From Actinomadura macrotermitis (GTDB taxonomy: Bacteria > Actinomycetota > Actinomycetes > Streptosporangiales > Streptosporangiaceae), in NCBI RefSeq assembly GCF_009604375.1, contig NZ_WEGH01000002.1, forward strand, positions 1,140,073 to 1,204,072: a DNA stretch of 64,000 bases, in the 5' to 3' direction. A program made the position numbers and the translations under genes. The notes beneath the pieces were generated by a model. That model did no database searches and had not been told where the DNA came from. It was given only the letters and a program-made list of their open reading frames with translations. Positions 7,687-17,872 of the stretch are shown in pieces; within the stretch, counting starts at the first letter, position 1, and every line of letters starts with the position of its first letter.

Positions 7687-8937
7687 GTGTCCGAGACATC
7701 GCCGCAGGAGTCCGACCGTCCCTGGTGGCGCCGAGGGCCGGTCGTGGCGGGCACGGCGGTCGCCGTGGCCGCCACGGGGGCGTTCGCCTGGTGGCCGGAC
7801 ACCATGGCGCTGGCCGCTCCTAAGCGCGGGGCCGACTCGGTCCCCGCCGGAATGCGGATGGAGAAGGCCAAGGCCCCGGCCCGATGCGGGGTGACGACGC
7901 GGACGTTGAAGACGCTCTTGGACAAGGAATGGAGCTCCTCCTTCCCCGACTACCCCGCACCGTCGAAGTCGAAGGAGTGCTCGTGGTACGTGGATCATCG
8001 GAGTCTGGAGGTCGATTTCTCGTTCCATGACAGCGAAGCCGAAGCGATGCTCGACTTCATCGGGTCCGGATGGCCGAGCGAGGCCGCGCGCGCCGAGGTG
8101 GCGAGCGAACGCGACCCGCGCCGCACCGTGACCGGGCTCGGGGACGAGGCGGGCCTGGTCTCGGCTCCGATGGGCGTTTCCCGCCGCTGGGACGAGGTGC
8201 TCGTCTTCTTCCGTGCTGGAAACGTCCTGGTCACGGTCACCTACGGCCACTGGTGGGCCGACCCCGCTCAGCGCTGGAAGGAGCTGTCGGAGAAGGACGC
8301 CACCGATGGGGCGCTCAAGGCGGCGGCGGACGTCGCACGCAGCATGGGCATGCCCGCCGAGCCGGTCCGCGCCCCCGTCCCCATGCCGGCCGTCCCCGTG
8401 CTCCAGAATGTCCCCCAGGCCTGCGGGGCACTCCCGGCCAAACTCCTGCGGACCCTCGCGCCCGACGCGACCACCGGCCCGTGGAACCTCAACGACACCT
8501 TCAGCAGCATCGCCTTCCGGACGCCTCCGCGCGTCTGCAAGTGGTCCGCGTCCAAGTCCGACGGTGGCGATGACCAGGAACAGAAGCTGACAGTGATCAT
8601 CGCCCCTGTCCCGTCACCACCGGACCGGCCGGGTTTCGGTCCTTGGTCGGCGGCCTACGAGTACACCCGCCTGCATCGGCTCGCCCGCCAGAAGTGGAAG
8701 GGGTTCCAGCCTCTGGCCGGTGTGGGCGAGCAGGCGTTCCTGGCTCACCCGGCGTCCTTTTCGCAGCTGGACAACGGCGGCCTGGTGATCCTCCGAAGCC
8801 GCAACGTCCTGGCCGCCGTCCACTACTCGACCACCGAGCGCACGTTCGCCAGGCCGTATGACGTGCACGACACGGGCAAAGAGATCCGGGGCGCCTACAC
8901 CGCCGCACTGGAGGTCGCCAAGAAGCTGAAGAGCTGA
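7687..8937 (+). CDS. Membrane-anchored exported protein of unknown function
   Basis: A 416-residue protein with a short cytoplasmic head, one transmembrane helix (about residues 15-32, GTAVAVAATGAFAWW) and a large extracellular part. That part looks like two related halves, each with a Cys/Trp-containing segment (KECSWYVDHRS and RVCKWSASKSD) and a later VLVTVTYG or VLAAVHYS strand, reminiscent of DUF3558-type repeats; this is only a resemblance. The GTG at 7687 is chosen over the in-frame ATG at 7672 because GGAGGGG lies at the right distance. It is divergent from hydrolase copy 1, and the second hydrolase copy retains only a broken fragment of this gene. Confidence 0.7.
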   Translation: MSETSPQESDRPWWRRGPVVAGTAVAVAATGAFAWWPDTMALAAPKRGADSVPAGMRMEKAKAPARCGVTTRTLKTLLDKEWSSSFPDYPAPSKSKECSWYVDHRSLEVDFSFHDSEAEAMLDFIGSGWPSEAARAEVASERDPRRTVTGLGDEAGLVSAPMGVSRRWDEVLVFFRAGNVLVTVTYGHWWADPAQRWKELSEKDATDGALKAAADVARSMGMPAEPVRAPVPMPAVPVLQNVPQACGALPAKLLRTLAPDATTGPWNLNDTFSSIAFRTPPRVCKWSASKSDGGDDQEQKLTVIIAPVPSPPDRPGFGPWSAAYEYTRLHRLARQKWKGFQPLAGVGEQAFLAHPASFSQLDNGGLVILRSRNVLAAVHYSTTERTFARPYDVHDTGKEIRGAYTAALEVAKKLKS

Positions 8938-9005
8938 GCCCCCCTGCGAGGGTGGTCGGCAGGCCGGCCGGTGACATCGACGGTTCCCGGCCGGCCCGCC
9001 GGGTC

Positions 9006-9878
9006 TCAGCGCGCGAAGGCGAGGAACTTCGCGTTGCGCTTCCACTGCGACAGCAGTGTGGTGTCGGAGCAGTAGCCGCAGGAGGGCCCGCCGAACATGG
9101 CGCGGGCGCCTGCGTCGTTGCGGAGCGTGAAGTACAGCCAGGCGGTGGCCATGCCGCGGAAGGCGCCGCCGTTGCCGGCCGAGGCGACGTGCCCGGCGCC
9201 CCGGATCTCGGCGTAGGCCGCCGGCCGGTTCCCCGAGACGTTGTAGTCGCCCAGAACCCATCCGGGCTTGACGACCTTGTCCTTCTCCCCAGCCATGTAC
9301 AGAGTCGGCTGGCGGACCTTGCCCGGCGAGGCGAGGGGACCGGGCTGGATCGGCAGAACCGCGTCCACCCGGCGGTCGGCTGCGGCGTTGAGCGCACCGG
9401 CGCCGCCCTGAGAGTGCCCCGCCGCCGCCACGTGCCCGAGGTCGACCCTCCGGTAGTAGGGGCTGGACGGGGTGGAGTTGCGCTTGGCGAGCAGGTCCAG
9501 GCCCTGGCGCATCTGGACGCCGTTGTTGGACGACTTGGTCTTGGCGGCGGCCACGATGAAGCCGTGGCTGGCCCAGTGCCGCAGCAGCTTGTCGTAAGCC
9601 GCCGGCGTCGCGCCCGTCCCGTTGCCCCAGATCACCACCGCGTGCCGGGTGTTCTTCGCTCCCAGGTTCGCCGGACGGTAGATCCGGTGGTGCGGCGCGT
9701 CGTCGACGGTCACGCGGGAGGGGCCCGCCTGTGCCCAGTTCACGGCCGTGGTGGCGGCCAGCGCAGCCGTGGGCACCGGGGCGGCGGGCGCCGGGGCAGC
9801 GGCCGGGACGACGGCGAAGGCGCCCGCGGCGATCAGCGGAGCGGCCGCCAGCGCGGCGATTCGGGCACGTCGGGGCAT
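9006..9878 (-). CDS. Secreted alpha/beta-hydrolase, copy 2
   Basis: A 290-residue paralogue of the hydrolase at 6555-7427, nearly identical over most of its length and of exactly the same size. It keeps the signal peptide (MPRRARIAALAAAPLIAAG), the nucleophile elbow GHSQGG, the acid-region loop MAGEKDKVVKP and the His region GAGHVASA. Differences cluster in the signal peptide and surface loops, which suggests both copies are under selection as enzymes. The ATG at 9878 sits in the same sequence context (GGAG upstream) as copy 1. Together with the upstream region it is the second half of a segmental duplication. Confidence 0.87.
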   Translation of the reverse strand: MPRRARIAALAAAPLIAAGAFAVVPAAAPAPAAPVPTAALAATTAVNWAQAGPSRVTVDDAPHHRIYRPANLGAKNTRHAVVIWGNGTGATPAAYDKLLRHWASHGFIVAAAKTKSSNNGVQMRQGLDLLAKRNSTPSSPYYRRVDLGHVAAAGHSQGGAGALNAAADRRVDAVLPIQPGPLASPGKVRQPTLYMAGEKDKVVKPGWVLGDYNVSGNRPAAYAEIRGAGHVASAGNGGAFRGMATAWLYFTLRNDAGARAMFGGPSCGYCSDTTLLSQWKRNAKFLAFAR

Positions 9879-10160
9879 GGGCTTCTCCGGAGGTCTGCAT
9901 GGCGGGGAACAGGCTTCGAAGCTAGGCGGGCGGCCTTCCGGAGTCATGATGGGCGCGGCCAAGGTCCCTTCGGATCGTTTGTGCGCCTGCCCAAAAGCGG
10001 TGGCCACATGCGGCACGGAAGCGACGGAAGACAGAAGCCGGAGGCATCGTCTCAATCGATCATCGACTACGTCCCGCATGCCGGAGGGGTTCGTGTCCGA
10101 GACATCGCCGCCGCCCGTCCCTGTGGCGCCGATGGCCGATCGTGACCGGCGCGGCGGTCT
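9006..10160. repeat. Segmental duplication of 6555-7760
   Basis: The hydrolase gene, its whole upstream region and the first bases of the divergent gene recur as a second copy. The intergenic stretches 7428-7686 and 9879-10094 align with scattered substitutions, including the same block around CATGATGGG and the same GGAGGGGTTCGTGTCCGAG at the divergent start. The right boundary fades after about 10160. Confidence 0.8.
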
Positions 10161-10218
10161 TCGCCCGCGTGCCCGGGCGGGTTGCGGCGGCGGATCGTCC
10201 GGTGGATCCTCGGCCTAG
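10080..10218 (+). pseudogene. Decayed 5' fragment of duplicated exported protein
   Basis: The bases from 10080 repeat the start of the gene at 7687, including its ribosome site, GTG and the codons for SETSP. A net base loss near 10120 (CTGTGGCG where copy 1 has CTGGTGGCG) shifts the frame, and similarity ends within about 80 bp. The reading frame stops at 10218 after a low-complexity tail. This is the dead partner of hydrolase copy 2. Nothing gene-like was found between 10219 and 10443. Confidence 0.65.
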
Positions 10219-10443
10219 GCGGACCCGGTGCCCCGATGCAAGTGCGGACGGTGCCATTCGCGCACAAGGACGGTCCCGTTACCGGCGGACAATGATCTGG
10301 CAGAAGCCCCTTGTGCGAAGCAGTCGAGGCGGCCGCGGCACAAGAACCTCGGTCGACGTCCAGATCGGCTCGCCCTGCCGGGACTTGAGGCGGTCGCGAC
10401 GGGGGCTTCTTTCCGCTGTGCTGTCACGGCGCGGGACGAGCCC

Positions 10444-11967
10444 TCAGGGCAGGAGGATCTGGCCGAAACCGCCATTCGGCCGCTGGGTCAGGCCCAGCTG
10501 GGCGGCGCTGATGGTCATGGCGCCCGGCATCCGGCCACCGGGCAGGACGTAGACGCGCCCGCCCGCCGGGGTCGTCCACTCCGGATACCCGATGGTCAGC
10601 TCGGGCCTGCCGTCCCCGGTCAGGTCACCGGCCGACAGGCCGCCGCCGACCCAGCCCCGCGGCGCGACGGCGTGTCCCGGCAGGGCGTCGGTGTCGATGA
10701 CCTCGGCCTGGCCGCGCCGGACACCACCGGGCAGCAGCGCGACCTTGCCGGCTTCGGCGACGACGATGTCCGCGATGCCGTCGCCTGTCACGTCGCCGAC
10801 GGTGAACCCGGGTGTCGTCGGCACCGCCGGGAGCCCGCCCGGGGGCTGATCCGTCCGCACGGGAGCGGGGAGGGGGACGGTGAACCGCTGCGGGGTCCCG
10901 AGCCCGATGGAGGTCCCCGGGACCAGCGACATCGACGGGCCCTCGTCCCACATGACCAGGTCGGGCCGGCCGTCACCGGTGACGTCGCCGGCCATGGCAC
11001 GGAGCCCGGCCCGGCCCCGGCCGAACACGGTGGCCCGCCCGCTCAGGCCCTGCGGACCGCCGAGCCGCAGCTCGCCCCACTGATGATCCCGCTCGCCCTG
11101 GGACCTCCAGACGATCAACACCGCGAGGTCGGAGCGGCCATCGGCGTTGAAATCGGCGACCTGCAGGGATTCATAGGAGTCCTCGGCCCCGCGCCCGTCC
11201 TGCGGCCTCTTGATCAAACCGCTCCGCTCGGCGGCGACGGGGCGGTCCACCACGTCGCGGAACACATACAGATCGCCGAACGACCCCTGGGTGGCGGCGA
11301 TGTCGAGCGCACCGCCGCCGTCGAAGTCCCCGATCGCCACCGTGCCGAAATACCCCTCCACCGCCCCCGCGGCCAACTCCACCGAGCGGCCGGTGAGCCC
11401 GTTCGCACTGCCGTAGACGATCGTGACCGTGGCGTGCCCGGCCCCGTTGAAACCCCCGTCCTGCCCTCCTACCACCAGGTCGTCGTAGCCGTCGTGGTCG
11501 AAATCGGCCGAGTCCAGCGTCGTGCCGAACACGTGGTTCGGCCTGCCGCGGGTCGGCACGTCCAGGCAGTCATGGGTGATGATCTGCCGCCTGGCCGGGT
11601 CCGGCCCCTGCGGGCCGCTGTAGACGACCGCGACGTACGCGCCCGACCACCTTCCCGGAAGGGCCCTGTCCGGGACGTCCGTCATGCGCGAAGGAACGGC
11701 GACCACGCTGTCACGGCGGCCGTCGCCGTTGAAGTCGCCGCCGCGACCGGCGGCTCCCCTGCCAGGACGCCCCGCTGTGCTCACCCCGGGCGGGGAGATC
11801 CCACCGGCGGATGGCAGCGGGTCACACCCCGCGCCGTGCCTGCCGTTCCGCACGAACAGATCACCCTGGGAGACGTCGCCGGCGGCGACGAGCAAAGCCA
11901 CCACCGCGACGGCCATCGCGCCCGGCGCGCTCCTTGCCCGCACACCCGTCCCTCGTAACCACTTCAT
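10444..11967 (-). CDS. Secreted FG-GAP/VCBS repeat protein
   Basis: A 507-residue exported protein built as an integrin-alpha-like beta-propeller. After a signal or anchor segment (AMAVAVVALLVAAGDVS) there are seven calcium-loop motifs of the DxDxDG type: GDFNGDGRRD, ADFDHDGYDD, GDFDGGGALD, ADFNADGRSD, GDVTGDGRPD, GDVTGDGIAD and GDLTGDGRPE. The third is altered (GGG) and may bind calcium poorly. Such proteins act in extracellular adhesion or as scaffolds for secreted enzymes. The ATG at 11967 is taken because it places the hydrophobic segment near the N-terminus; an in-frame ATG at 12009 and an open extension to 12042 also exist, and no candidate has a strong ribosome site. Confidence 0.82.
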   Translation of the reverse strand: MKWLRGTGVRARSAPGAMAVAVVALLVAAGDVSQGDLFVRNGRHGAGCDPLPSAGGISPPGVSTAGRPGRGAAGRGGDFNGDGRRDSVVAVPSRMTDVPDRALPGRWSGAYVAVVYSGPQGPDPARRQIITHDCLDVPTRGRPNHVFGTTLDSADFDHDGYDDLVVGGQDGGFNGAGHATVTIVYGSANGLTGRSVELAAGAVEGYFGTVAIGDFDGGGALDIAATQGSFGDLYVFRDVVDRPVAAERSGLIKRPQDGRGAEDSYESLQVADFNADGRSDLAVLIVWRSQGERDHQWGELRLGGPQGLSGRATVFGRGRAGLRAMAGDVTGDGRPDLVMWDEGPSMSLVPGTSIGLGTPQRFTVPLPAPVRTDQPPGGLPAVPTTPGFTVGDVTGDGIADIVVAEAGKVALLPGGVRRGQAEVIDTDALPGHAVAPRGWVGGGLSAGDLTGDGRPELTIGYPEWTTPAGGRVYVLPGGRMPGAMTISAAQLGLTQRPNGGFGQILLP

Positions 11968-12169
11968 TCGACACCGGCCATTGGCGAGGATCACCGTGAG
12001 CGAGATCATCCTGCATCGGCGCAAGTCCCGCCAGAGCACCACCTCGCCCTAAGCCGCGACGCCGCAACAAGGCCGGCTCGGCGATCTCGTGGCCGACACG
12101 CGTCACGGTGAACATCTCCACGCTCCCTTGGAGCGGTCGCGCAGGCCGGGCCCCGGATGCCATGTTGTG

Positions 12170-12613
12170 CTACCTCATCGCCAGGGCCGATCCAGGGATC
12201 TCTCCGCGCCCGACGGCCTCGCGCAAGACGGTGGCGAACTCCCGAGGCCGCAGGTCGATCGCGTCGAGCGCCTCGGCGGTAAGGGGGATCTCTTCAAGGA
12301 GGTACTCGCCCCGGCCTTCCTGACCGAACTCGGGACCGGTGCGGTCCTCGAAGTTCCACGTGCCGACGGTGGCGAGGTAGAAGTCCTGGCGTTCGCCATC
12401 GGCCGCGATGGTGCAGAGAAGACGGCCGATCACGGCCTCGCCGGCGATCTCCTCGCGGACCTCGCGCCGCAGGGCGTCCTCGGGACCGGCATCGGCCGGC
12501 TCGATCCCGCCGCCGACGGTGACCCAGTAGGGGGCGACCCCGGCACGGATGCGCTTGATCAGCAATAGGGCGCCGTCCGGAGTGAGGAGGACGGCTCGGA
12601 CGCAGTGCCGCAC
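12170..12613 (-). CDS. NUDIX hydrolase
   Basis: A 147-residue protein opening VRHCVRAVLLTPDGALLLIKR, with the NUDIX box spread over GGGIEPADAGPEDALRREVR then EEIAG (the REVxEE core holds the metal-binding glutamates). The family cleaves nucleoside diphosphates linked to another moiety. The GTG at 12613 is chosen because AGGGAG lies 7 nt upstream. The frame is open to 12775, but that extension reads through a terminator hairpin and a tRNA fragment and is not real. The gene lies just outside the left end of the CRISPR island. Confidence 0.85.
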   Translation of the reverse strand: MRHCVRAVLLTPDGALLLIKRIRAGVAPYWVTVGGGIEPADAGPEDALRREVREEIAGEAVIGRLLCTIAADGERQDFYLATVGTWNFEDRTGPEFGQEGRGEYLLEEIPLTAEALDAIDLRPREFATVLREAVGRGEIPGSALAMR

Positions 12614-12674
12614 GGGGCTGCTCCCTGTCAAGCGGGCGGGCGCTGGACGCGCCCATCCGGCTGAGAACGACGAA

Positions 12675-12700
12675 GGCCGGCACCCCGTGGGGTACCGGCC
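12675..12700 (-). terminator. Hairpin downstream of tRNA-Ser fragment
   Basis: A 12-bp inverted repeat with a 2-nt loop and one imperfect pair lies directly downstream (minus sense) of the tRNA-Ser fragment. It has the same position relative to the tRNA as the hairpin at 28456-28481, consistent with its being the tRNA terminator before insertion. Confidence 0.6.
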
Positions 12701-12705
12701 TCGTG

Positions 12706-12775
12706 TTGCCTGGTCAGGCGAGCGGAGGATACGAGATTCGAACTCGTGAGGGCGTGAACCCAACACGCTTTCCAA
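12706..12775 (-). repeat. Left attachment repeat: 3' half of tRNA-Ser
   Basis: These 70 bases match 28488-28557 with two mismatches (positions 12754 and 12757). They reproduce tRNA-Ser(GGA) from the anticodon loop to the discriminator base plus about 17 bases of downstream flank; homology stops right at the anticodon. This is what a tyrosine-recombinase insertion into a tRNA gene leaves behind, so it is read as the distal att site of an island. Confidence 0.8.
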
Positions 12776-13180
12776 TTCTGAGGATCATGGCCTGCCAGGA
12801 TCCGGCACCGTCCCTGACGTGCAGAAAGTTCGATGCTCCGCACGCTCCTGAACATCCCTGAACACCCCTGTACAGCCACAACTGAGACGGAAACTGAGAC
12901 GGAGATTCTGGCGCGGTCCTGGCTTCGTGCAGGGAAGTCGCACCCTCTAGAGGGCTGTGCATCCGCCGTGGAAGCGTGGGTGCGTTTGTCACTGTAGGTA
13001 GCGATCGGTGGGTGACTCGGACTGCGAAGAGGATGGTCGGCGCCCACGCCTTGCCTGCGGGCGACCGCGTCTTCCTCCTCGACCGCCTCGCCGCATTCGG
13101 AAGCCTGGCCCCGGCTCCCCGCCGACGAACCCTCATGCGTTGTGCACGGAGATGCTTGAGCTGACATTGTCACCGACGAG
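12776..13180. other. Non-coding island end between att site and CRISPR array
   Basis: No credible gene is seen. The stretch holds three 9-10-bp near-repeats (CCTGAACAT, CCCTGAACAC, CCCTGTACAG from 12847 to 12875) and then a doubled AACTGAGACGG motif (12880-12904). Short arrays like this beside an att site resemble integrase arm-binding sites. The last part (13000-13150) has coding-like composition but no intact frame. Confidence 0.5.
12880..12904. repeat. 25-bp island-end direct repeat, left copy
   Basis: A doubled ACTGAGACG motif that matches 28421-28445 in the same orientation with one mismatch. It lies 104 bp inside the left att repeat. Possible integrase or excisionase arm site (inference). 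Confidence 0.55.
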
Positions 13181-16100
13181 GAACCATCCCCGCAGGCGCG
13201 GGGCCGAGAACCTGCTGGTGAGCTCGCGCGCCAGCTCCGACGAACCATCCCCGCGGGCGCGGGGCCGAGGTCGCGGGCCTGCTCCACCCACGGCGGCGGC
13301 GCGAACCATCCCCGCGGCCGCGGGGCCGAGGCGACAGGACGAGAGGGCCAGGGCGCCGGCCGGGAACCATCCCCGCGGGCGCGGGGCCGAGCTCGCGGTG
13401 AGCTGAGCCGACATCCGGTAGAGGGAACCATCCCCGCGGGCGCGGGGCCGAGTCAGGCGCCATCCGGATCCGCACCGTGGGCGCGGAACCATCCCCGCAG
13501 GCGCGGGGCCGAGTCGAGGGCGAGCTGGATCGAGATGGTCCGCAGGGAACCATCCACGCAGACGCGGGGCCGAGACCCCGGGCCACTGTCACACGAGCGG
13601 GGGCGTCGAACCATCCCCGCGGGCGCGGGGCCGAGTGACCGCCATGAGCGCCAATGGCGCGCAGAAGAGAACCATCCCCGCGGGCGCGGGGCCGAGGCGA
13701 TCAGCGGCCTGGCCTGGGGGGTCCGCGAACCATCCCCGCGGGCGCGGGGCCGAGGCGATCAGCGGCCTGGCCTGGGGGGTCCGCGAACCATCCCCGCGGG
13801 CGCGGGGCCGAGCCGGTCTCGCCCTCGTCCTCGTCCCGGTAGAACGAACCATCCCCGCGGGCGCGGGGCCGAGGACGACGTGCTGGTGCGGCAGTCGGAC
13901 TACCGCGAACCATCCCCGCGGGCGCGGGGCCGAGCAACGCCTGCGCCTGCACCTGCGAAGCCGCACGGAACCATCCCCGCGGGCGCGGGGCCGAGTGCCC
14001 GCCGCGGGCGGCGGCGGACTCCACCCGGGAACCATCCCCGTGGGCGCGGGTCCGAGACCAGCCACGGCCGGAGCGTCAACGTGATCAGGGAACCATCCCC
14101 GCGGGCGCGGGGCCGAGTCGGACACCGAGGTGACCGAGGCGACGGGCAGCGAACCATCCCCGCGGGCGCGGGGCCGAGGCCGCGTTCGGGTCGTGCTAAG
14201 CCACCCGCCCGAACCATCCCCGCAGACGCGGGGCCGAGTACGGCGGGATCGCGGTCCGTGAATCCGCGCTGGGACCATCCCCGCGGGCGCGGGGCTGAGC
14301 CGGTCCAGACGCGGGTGCCGGACCCGTCACTCGAACCATCCTCGCGTGCGCAGGGCTGAGGGCGGGCGCCGGCGGCATGCCGGGCTGCAGGAGAAACCAT
14401 CCCCGCGGGCGCGGGGCCGAGGCCCGGGGTGCCCAGTGCAGCCGCTGGTTCGCGGAACCATCCCCGCGGGCGCGGGGCCGAGGCCGTGGTCGACACATAC
14501 TTACCCAGCGACTGAGAACCATCCCCGCCGGCGCGGGGCCGAGTACACCGTCACCATCCACGGCACCCGCGTTGAGGAACCATCCCCGCGGGCGCGGGGC
14601 CGAGGCCCATTCCGCAGGTCGCGCAGATCCTCGCCGAGAACCATCCCCGCGGGCGCGGGGCCGAGTCTGCGACAGGGACAACGATGACCACGAAACCGGA
14701 ACCATCCCCGCGGGCGCGGGGCCGAGCCGGCCGCGGGGGCGCTACCGAAGTCGAGGGTCGAACCATCCCCGCGGGCGCGGGGCCGAGGAGGCTCGCCACG
14801 ATCCCCAGGCCCCGGCCGCAGAACCATCCCCGCGGGCGCGGGGCCGAGGTAAGCACGTGTGATGCCACGGATTAACCACTGGAACCATCCCCGCGGGCGC
14901 GGGGCCGAGAGTTTCAGCGTGGGCGGCGCGGCGGCCGCCGACGAACCATCCCCGCGGGCGCGGGGCCGAGCACGACGTCGCCGTGCTCGACTCGGGCACG
15001 CAGGAACCATCCCCGCGGGCGCGGGGCCGAGCGTCCTAGGCACGGGTCTCGATGTCCTTTTGGGGAACCATCCCCGCGTGCGCGGGGCCGAGTTCGAAGG
15101 GGCCAAGTCGGCCAACCTGCAGGTCGAACCATCCCCGCGGGCGCGGGGCCGAGCGCGAGACCGACCCCTCCCCCATCGAGGGACGGGAACCATCCCCGCG
15201 GGCGCGGAGCCGAGCCGCCGCGGTTGCGCAGCGCCAGGGTGGCGTAGGAACCATCCCCGCGGGCGCGGGGCCGAGGCGTACATCCCGCTCCGCCCGGACC
15301 TGCGCGGTGAACCATCCCCGCGGGCGCGGGGCCGAGCACGTCCACCACGAGCGTGACCTGGTGCTGGAGGAACCATCCCCGCGGGCGCGGGGCCGAGGGG
15401 AACCCCGCGTCACCAGTCGGCCCACTGTGCGAACCATCCCCGCGGGCGCGGGGCCGAGACCTGCGCGGCGGGGGCGGCACCAGTCCAGATGGAACCATCC
15501 CCGCGGGCGCGGGGCCGAGCGGCAGGGGCAGGAGCCCCGTCGCTCGAAGTTCGGACCATCCCCGCGGACGCGGGGCCGAGGTGACGCCCTGCAGGTCGGG
15601 CCCGAAGGCGCGCGGACCATCCCCGCGGGCGCGGGGCCGAGGCGCTGTTGCTCAGCGACGACGTGACGTTCCGGGGACCATCCCCGCGGGCGCGGGGCCG
15701 AGTCGCGGGGATGAGGGCGGCCCGCCCCTGGTGGCGGACCATCCCCGCGGGCGTGGGGCCGAGGTGTCGATCGGCGGCACGCCCTACCTGGGCGCGGGAC
15801 CATCCCCGCGGGCGCGGGGCCGAGCCACTGAACAGCGCTGAACGGTACTGAACGCCAGGACCATCCCCGCGGGCGCGGGCGCGGGGCCGAGTCGAGGGCG
15901 GCGCGGACGTCGTTGGCGGCCAGGGGACCATCCCCGCGGGCGCGGGGCCGAGGGTAGAAGGGCGCCGAACGGGCGTACATGCCCAGGACCATCCCCGCGG
16001 GCGCGGGGCCGAGACGAGCATGTCCCACAGGCCGGCGCTCAGCAGGGAACCATCCCCGCGGGCGCAGGGCCGAGCGCCAAGCATCAACGGCGCGGGGGCC

Positions 16101-17872
16101 TTCTGGCGAACCATCCCCGCCGGCGCGGGGCCGAGAGCAGGTCCACCGCACGCCGCATGAGCGCGTACGAACCATCCCCGCGGGCGCGGGGCCGAGGAGA
16201 CGATCACGTTCAGCTTCCGCGGACGGCCGGAACCATCCCCGCGGGTGCGGGGCTCAGCGCACAAGGGGGAGTAGGCGAGCGAGCGGGACGGAACCATCCC
16301 TGCGGGCGCGGGGCCGAGACCGTGAGGATGTTGGGCAGGTTCTCCAGCGTCGAACCATCCCCGCGGGCGCGGGGCCGAGGCCCGCTACGGCGACCCGGTC
16401 AAGGCCTGGTCGGAATCATCCCTGCGGGCGCGGGGCCGAGCGGTCAAGGGAGGCTCACCACCCGTCGCGGGCGTGAACCATTCCCGCGGGCGCATTCCCG
16501 CGGGCGCGGGGCCGAGCGGCGCCGGGATCATGCCGTCCGTCCGCCAGATGAACCATCCCCGCGGGCGCGGGGCCGAGGTCCTCCGCGACCTCACCAACAA
16601 CCGAACTTGAGAACCATCCCCGCGGGCGCGGGGCCAAGGACAGCCGCGGCCGTCCGGCGTGGACGTCCAGGGAACCATCCCCGCGGGCGCGGGGCCGAGG
16701 CGGCGCGGGCGTCGAGCGCGTCGGTGATGGCGGAACCATCCCCGCGGGCGCGGGGCCGAGGCGTACAAGATGCCGCTCGTACCGCTCGCAGTCGAACCAT
16801 CCCCGCGGGCGCGGGGCCGAGCCCGGCCGAGCCGGTGATGCCCAGCGCCATGCCGAACCATCCCCGCGGGCGCGGGGCCGAGCGCGCCTGGTTCTCGGGC
16901 TTGGAGGTCCACTCGGAACCATCCCCACGGGCGCGGGGCCGAGGACACGCCTGACGTCTACGTCTACGCCACCCGCGAACCATCCCCGCGGTCGCGGGGC
17001 CGAGCGAGGCGACGTCGACCAGCAGGGCCACCAGCGAGAACCATCCCCGCGGGCGCGGGGCCGAGGCGCCCGACCCGGTGGTGGTGATCGTGCCGCCGGA
17101 ACCATCCCCGCGGGCGCGGGGCCGAGCGTCGGAGGTCTGCGGGCCGGCCTTGAGGCGCAGAACCATCCCCGCGGGCGCGGGGCCGAGCGCGGGTCGCCCA
17201 CGAAGTGGTACCCGCCGTACGAACCATCCCCGCGGGCGCGGGGCCGAGGGGCTGTGCGCGATCAGCGACGGCCAGAACGGCGAACCATCCCCGCGGGCGC
17301 GGGGCCCAGCGCCGATCATGCCGTCCGTCCGCCAGATGCGGAACCATCCCCGCGGGCGCGGGGCCAAGCGGGCGCGGGGCCGAGCGGGCGTGGTGCCAGC
17401 TGCAGAGCACGCGGAGGGAACCATCCCGCGGGCGCGGGGCCGAGGCCCGCTACGGCGACCCGGTCAAGGCCTGGTCGGAACCATCCCCGCGGGCGCGGGG
17501 CCGAGCTCGCGGTGAGCTGAGCCGACATCCGGTAGAGGGAACCATCCCCGCGGGCGCGGGGCCGAGAGCAGGTCCACCGCGCGCTGCAGGAGCCGGAACG
17601 AACCATCCCCGCGGGCGCGAGGCCGAGCAGAAACCGGCGCCCGTCGCGCTGCTACCCGCGGAACCATCCCCGCGGACGCGGGGCCGAGAGTCCGGAAAGG
17701 CAAGGCACATGGAACTCACGGGAACCATCCCCATCCTGCCCGCGGGGCCGAGAGGTCGGGCACCGCGACGGTCGACCAGGCCGAGGGACCATCCCCGCGG
17801 GCGCGGGGCCGAGGCCGCGAACAAGGTGTCGGCGTCCTGGCAGGTCGAACGATCCCTGCGGGCGGGGCCGAG
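13181..17872 (-). CRISPR. Type I-E CRISPR array, about 77 repeats
   Basis: Read on the plus strand, a 28-bp repeat begins GAACCATCCCCGCGG and ends GCGGGGCCGAG. The spacing is 61 bp (33-bp spacers) almost throughout. Counting unit starts from 13181 to 17847 gives 77 repeats and 76 spacers. The crRNA-sense strand is the minus strand (repeat ending GGGGATGGTTC, the usual I-E 5'-handle), so transcription runs right to left from the AT-rich leader at 17873. Most repeats are perfect; degenerate ones occur at 13547, 14333, 16230, 16413, 17722 and 17847, and expanded ones at 15858 and 16475. Several spacers are repeated (13697 and 13755; 13392 and 17506; 16380 and 17445). Translations inside the array are artefacts. 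Confidence 0.98.

Noticed and set aside
12614..12775. N-terminal extension of the NUDIX protein to 12775
   Set aside because: It would translate the terminator hairpin and tRNA-Ser fragment; the GTG at 12613 has a good ribosome site.
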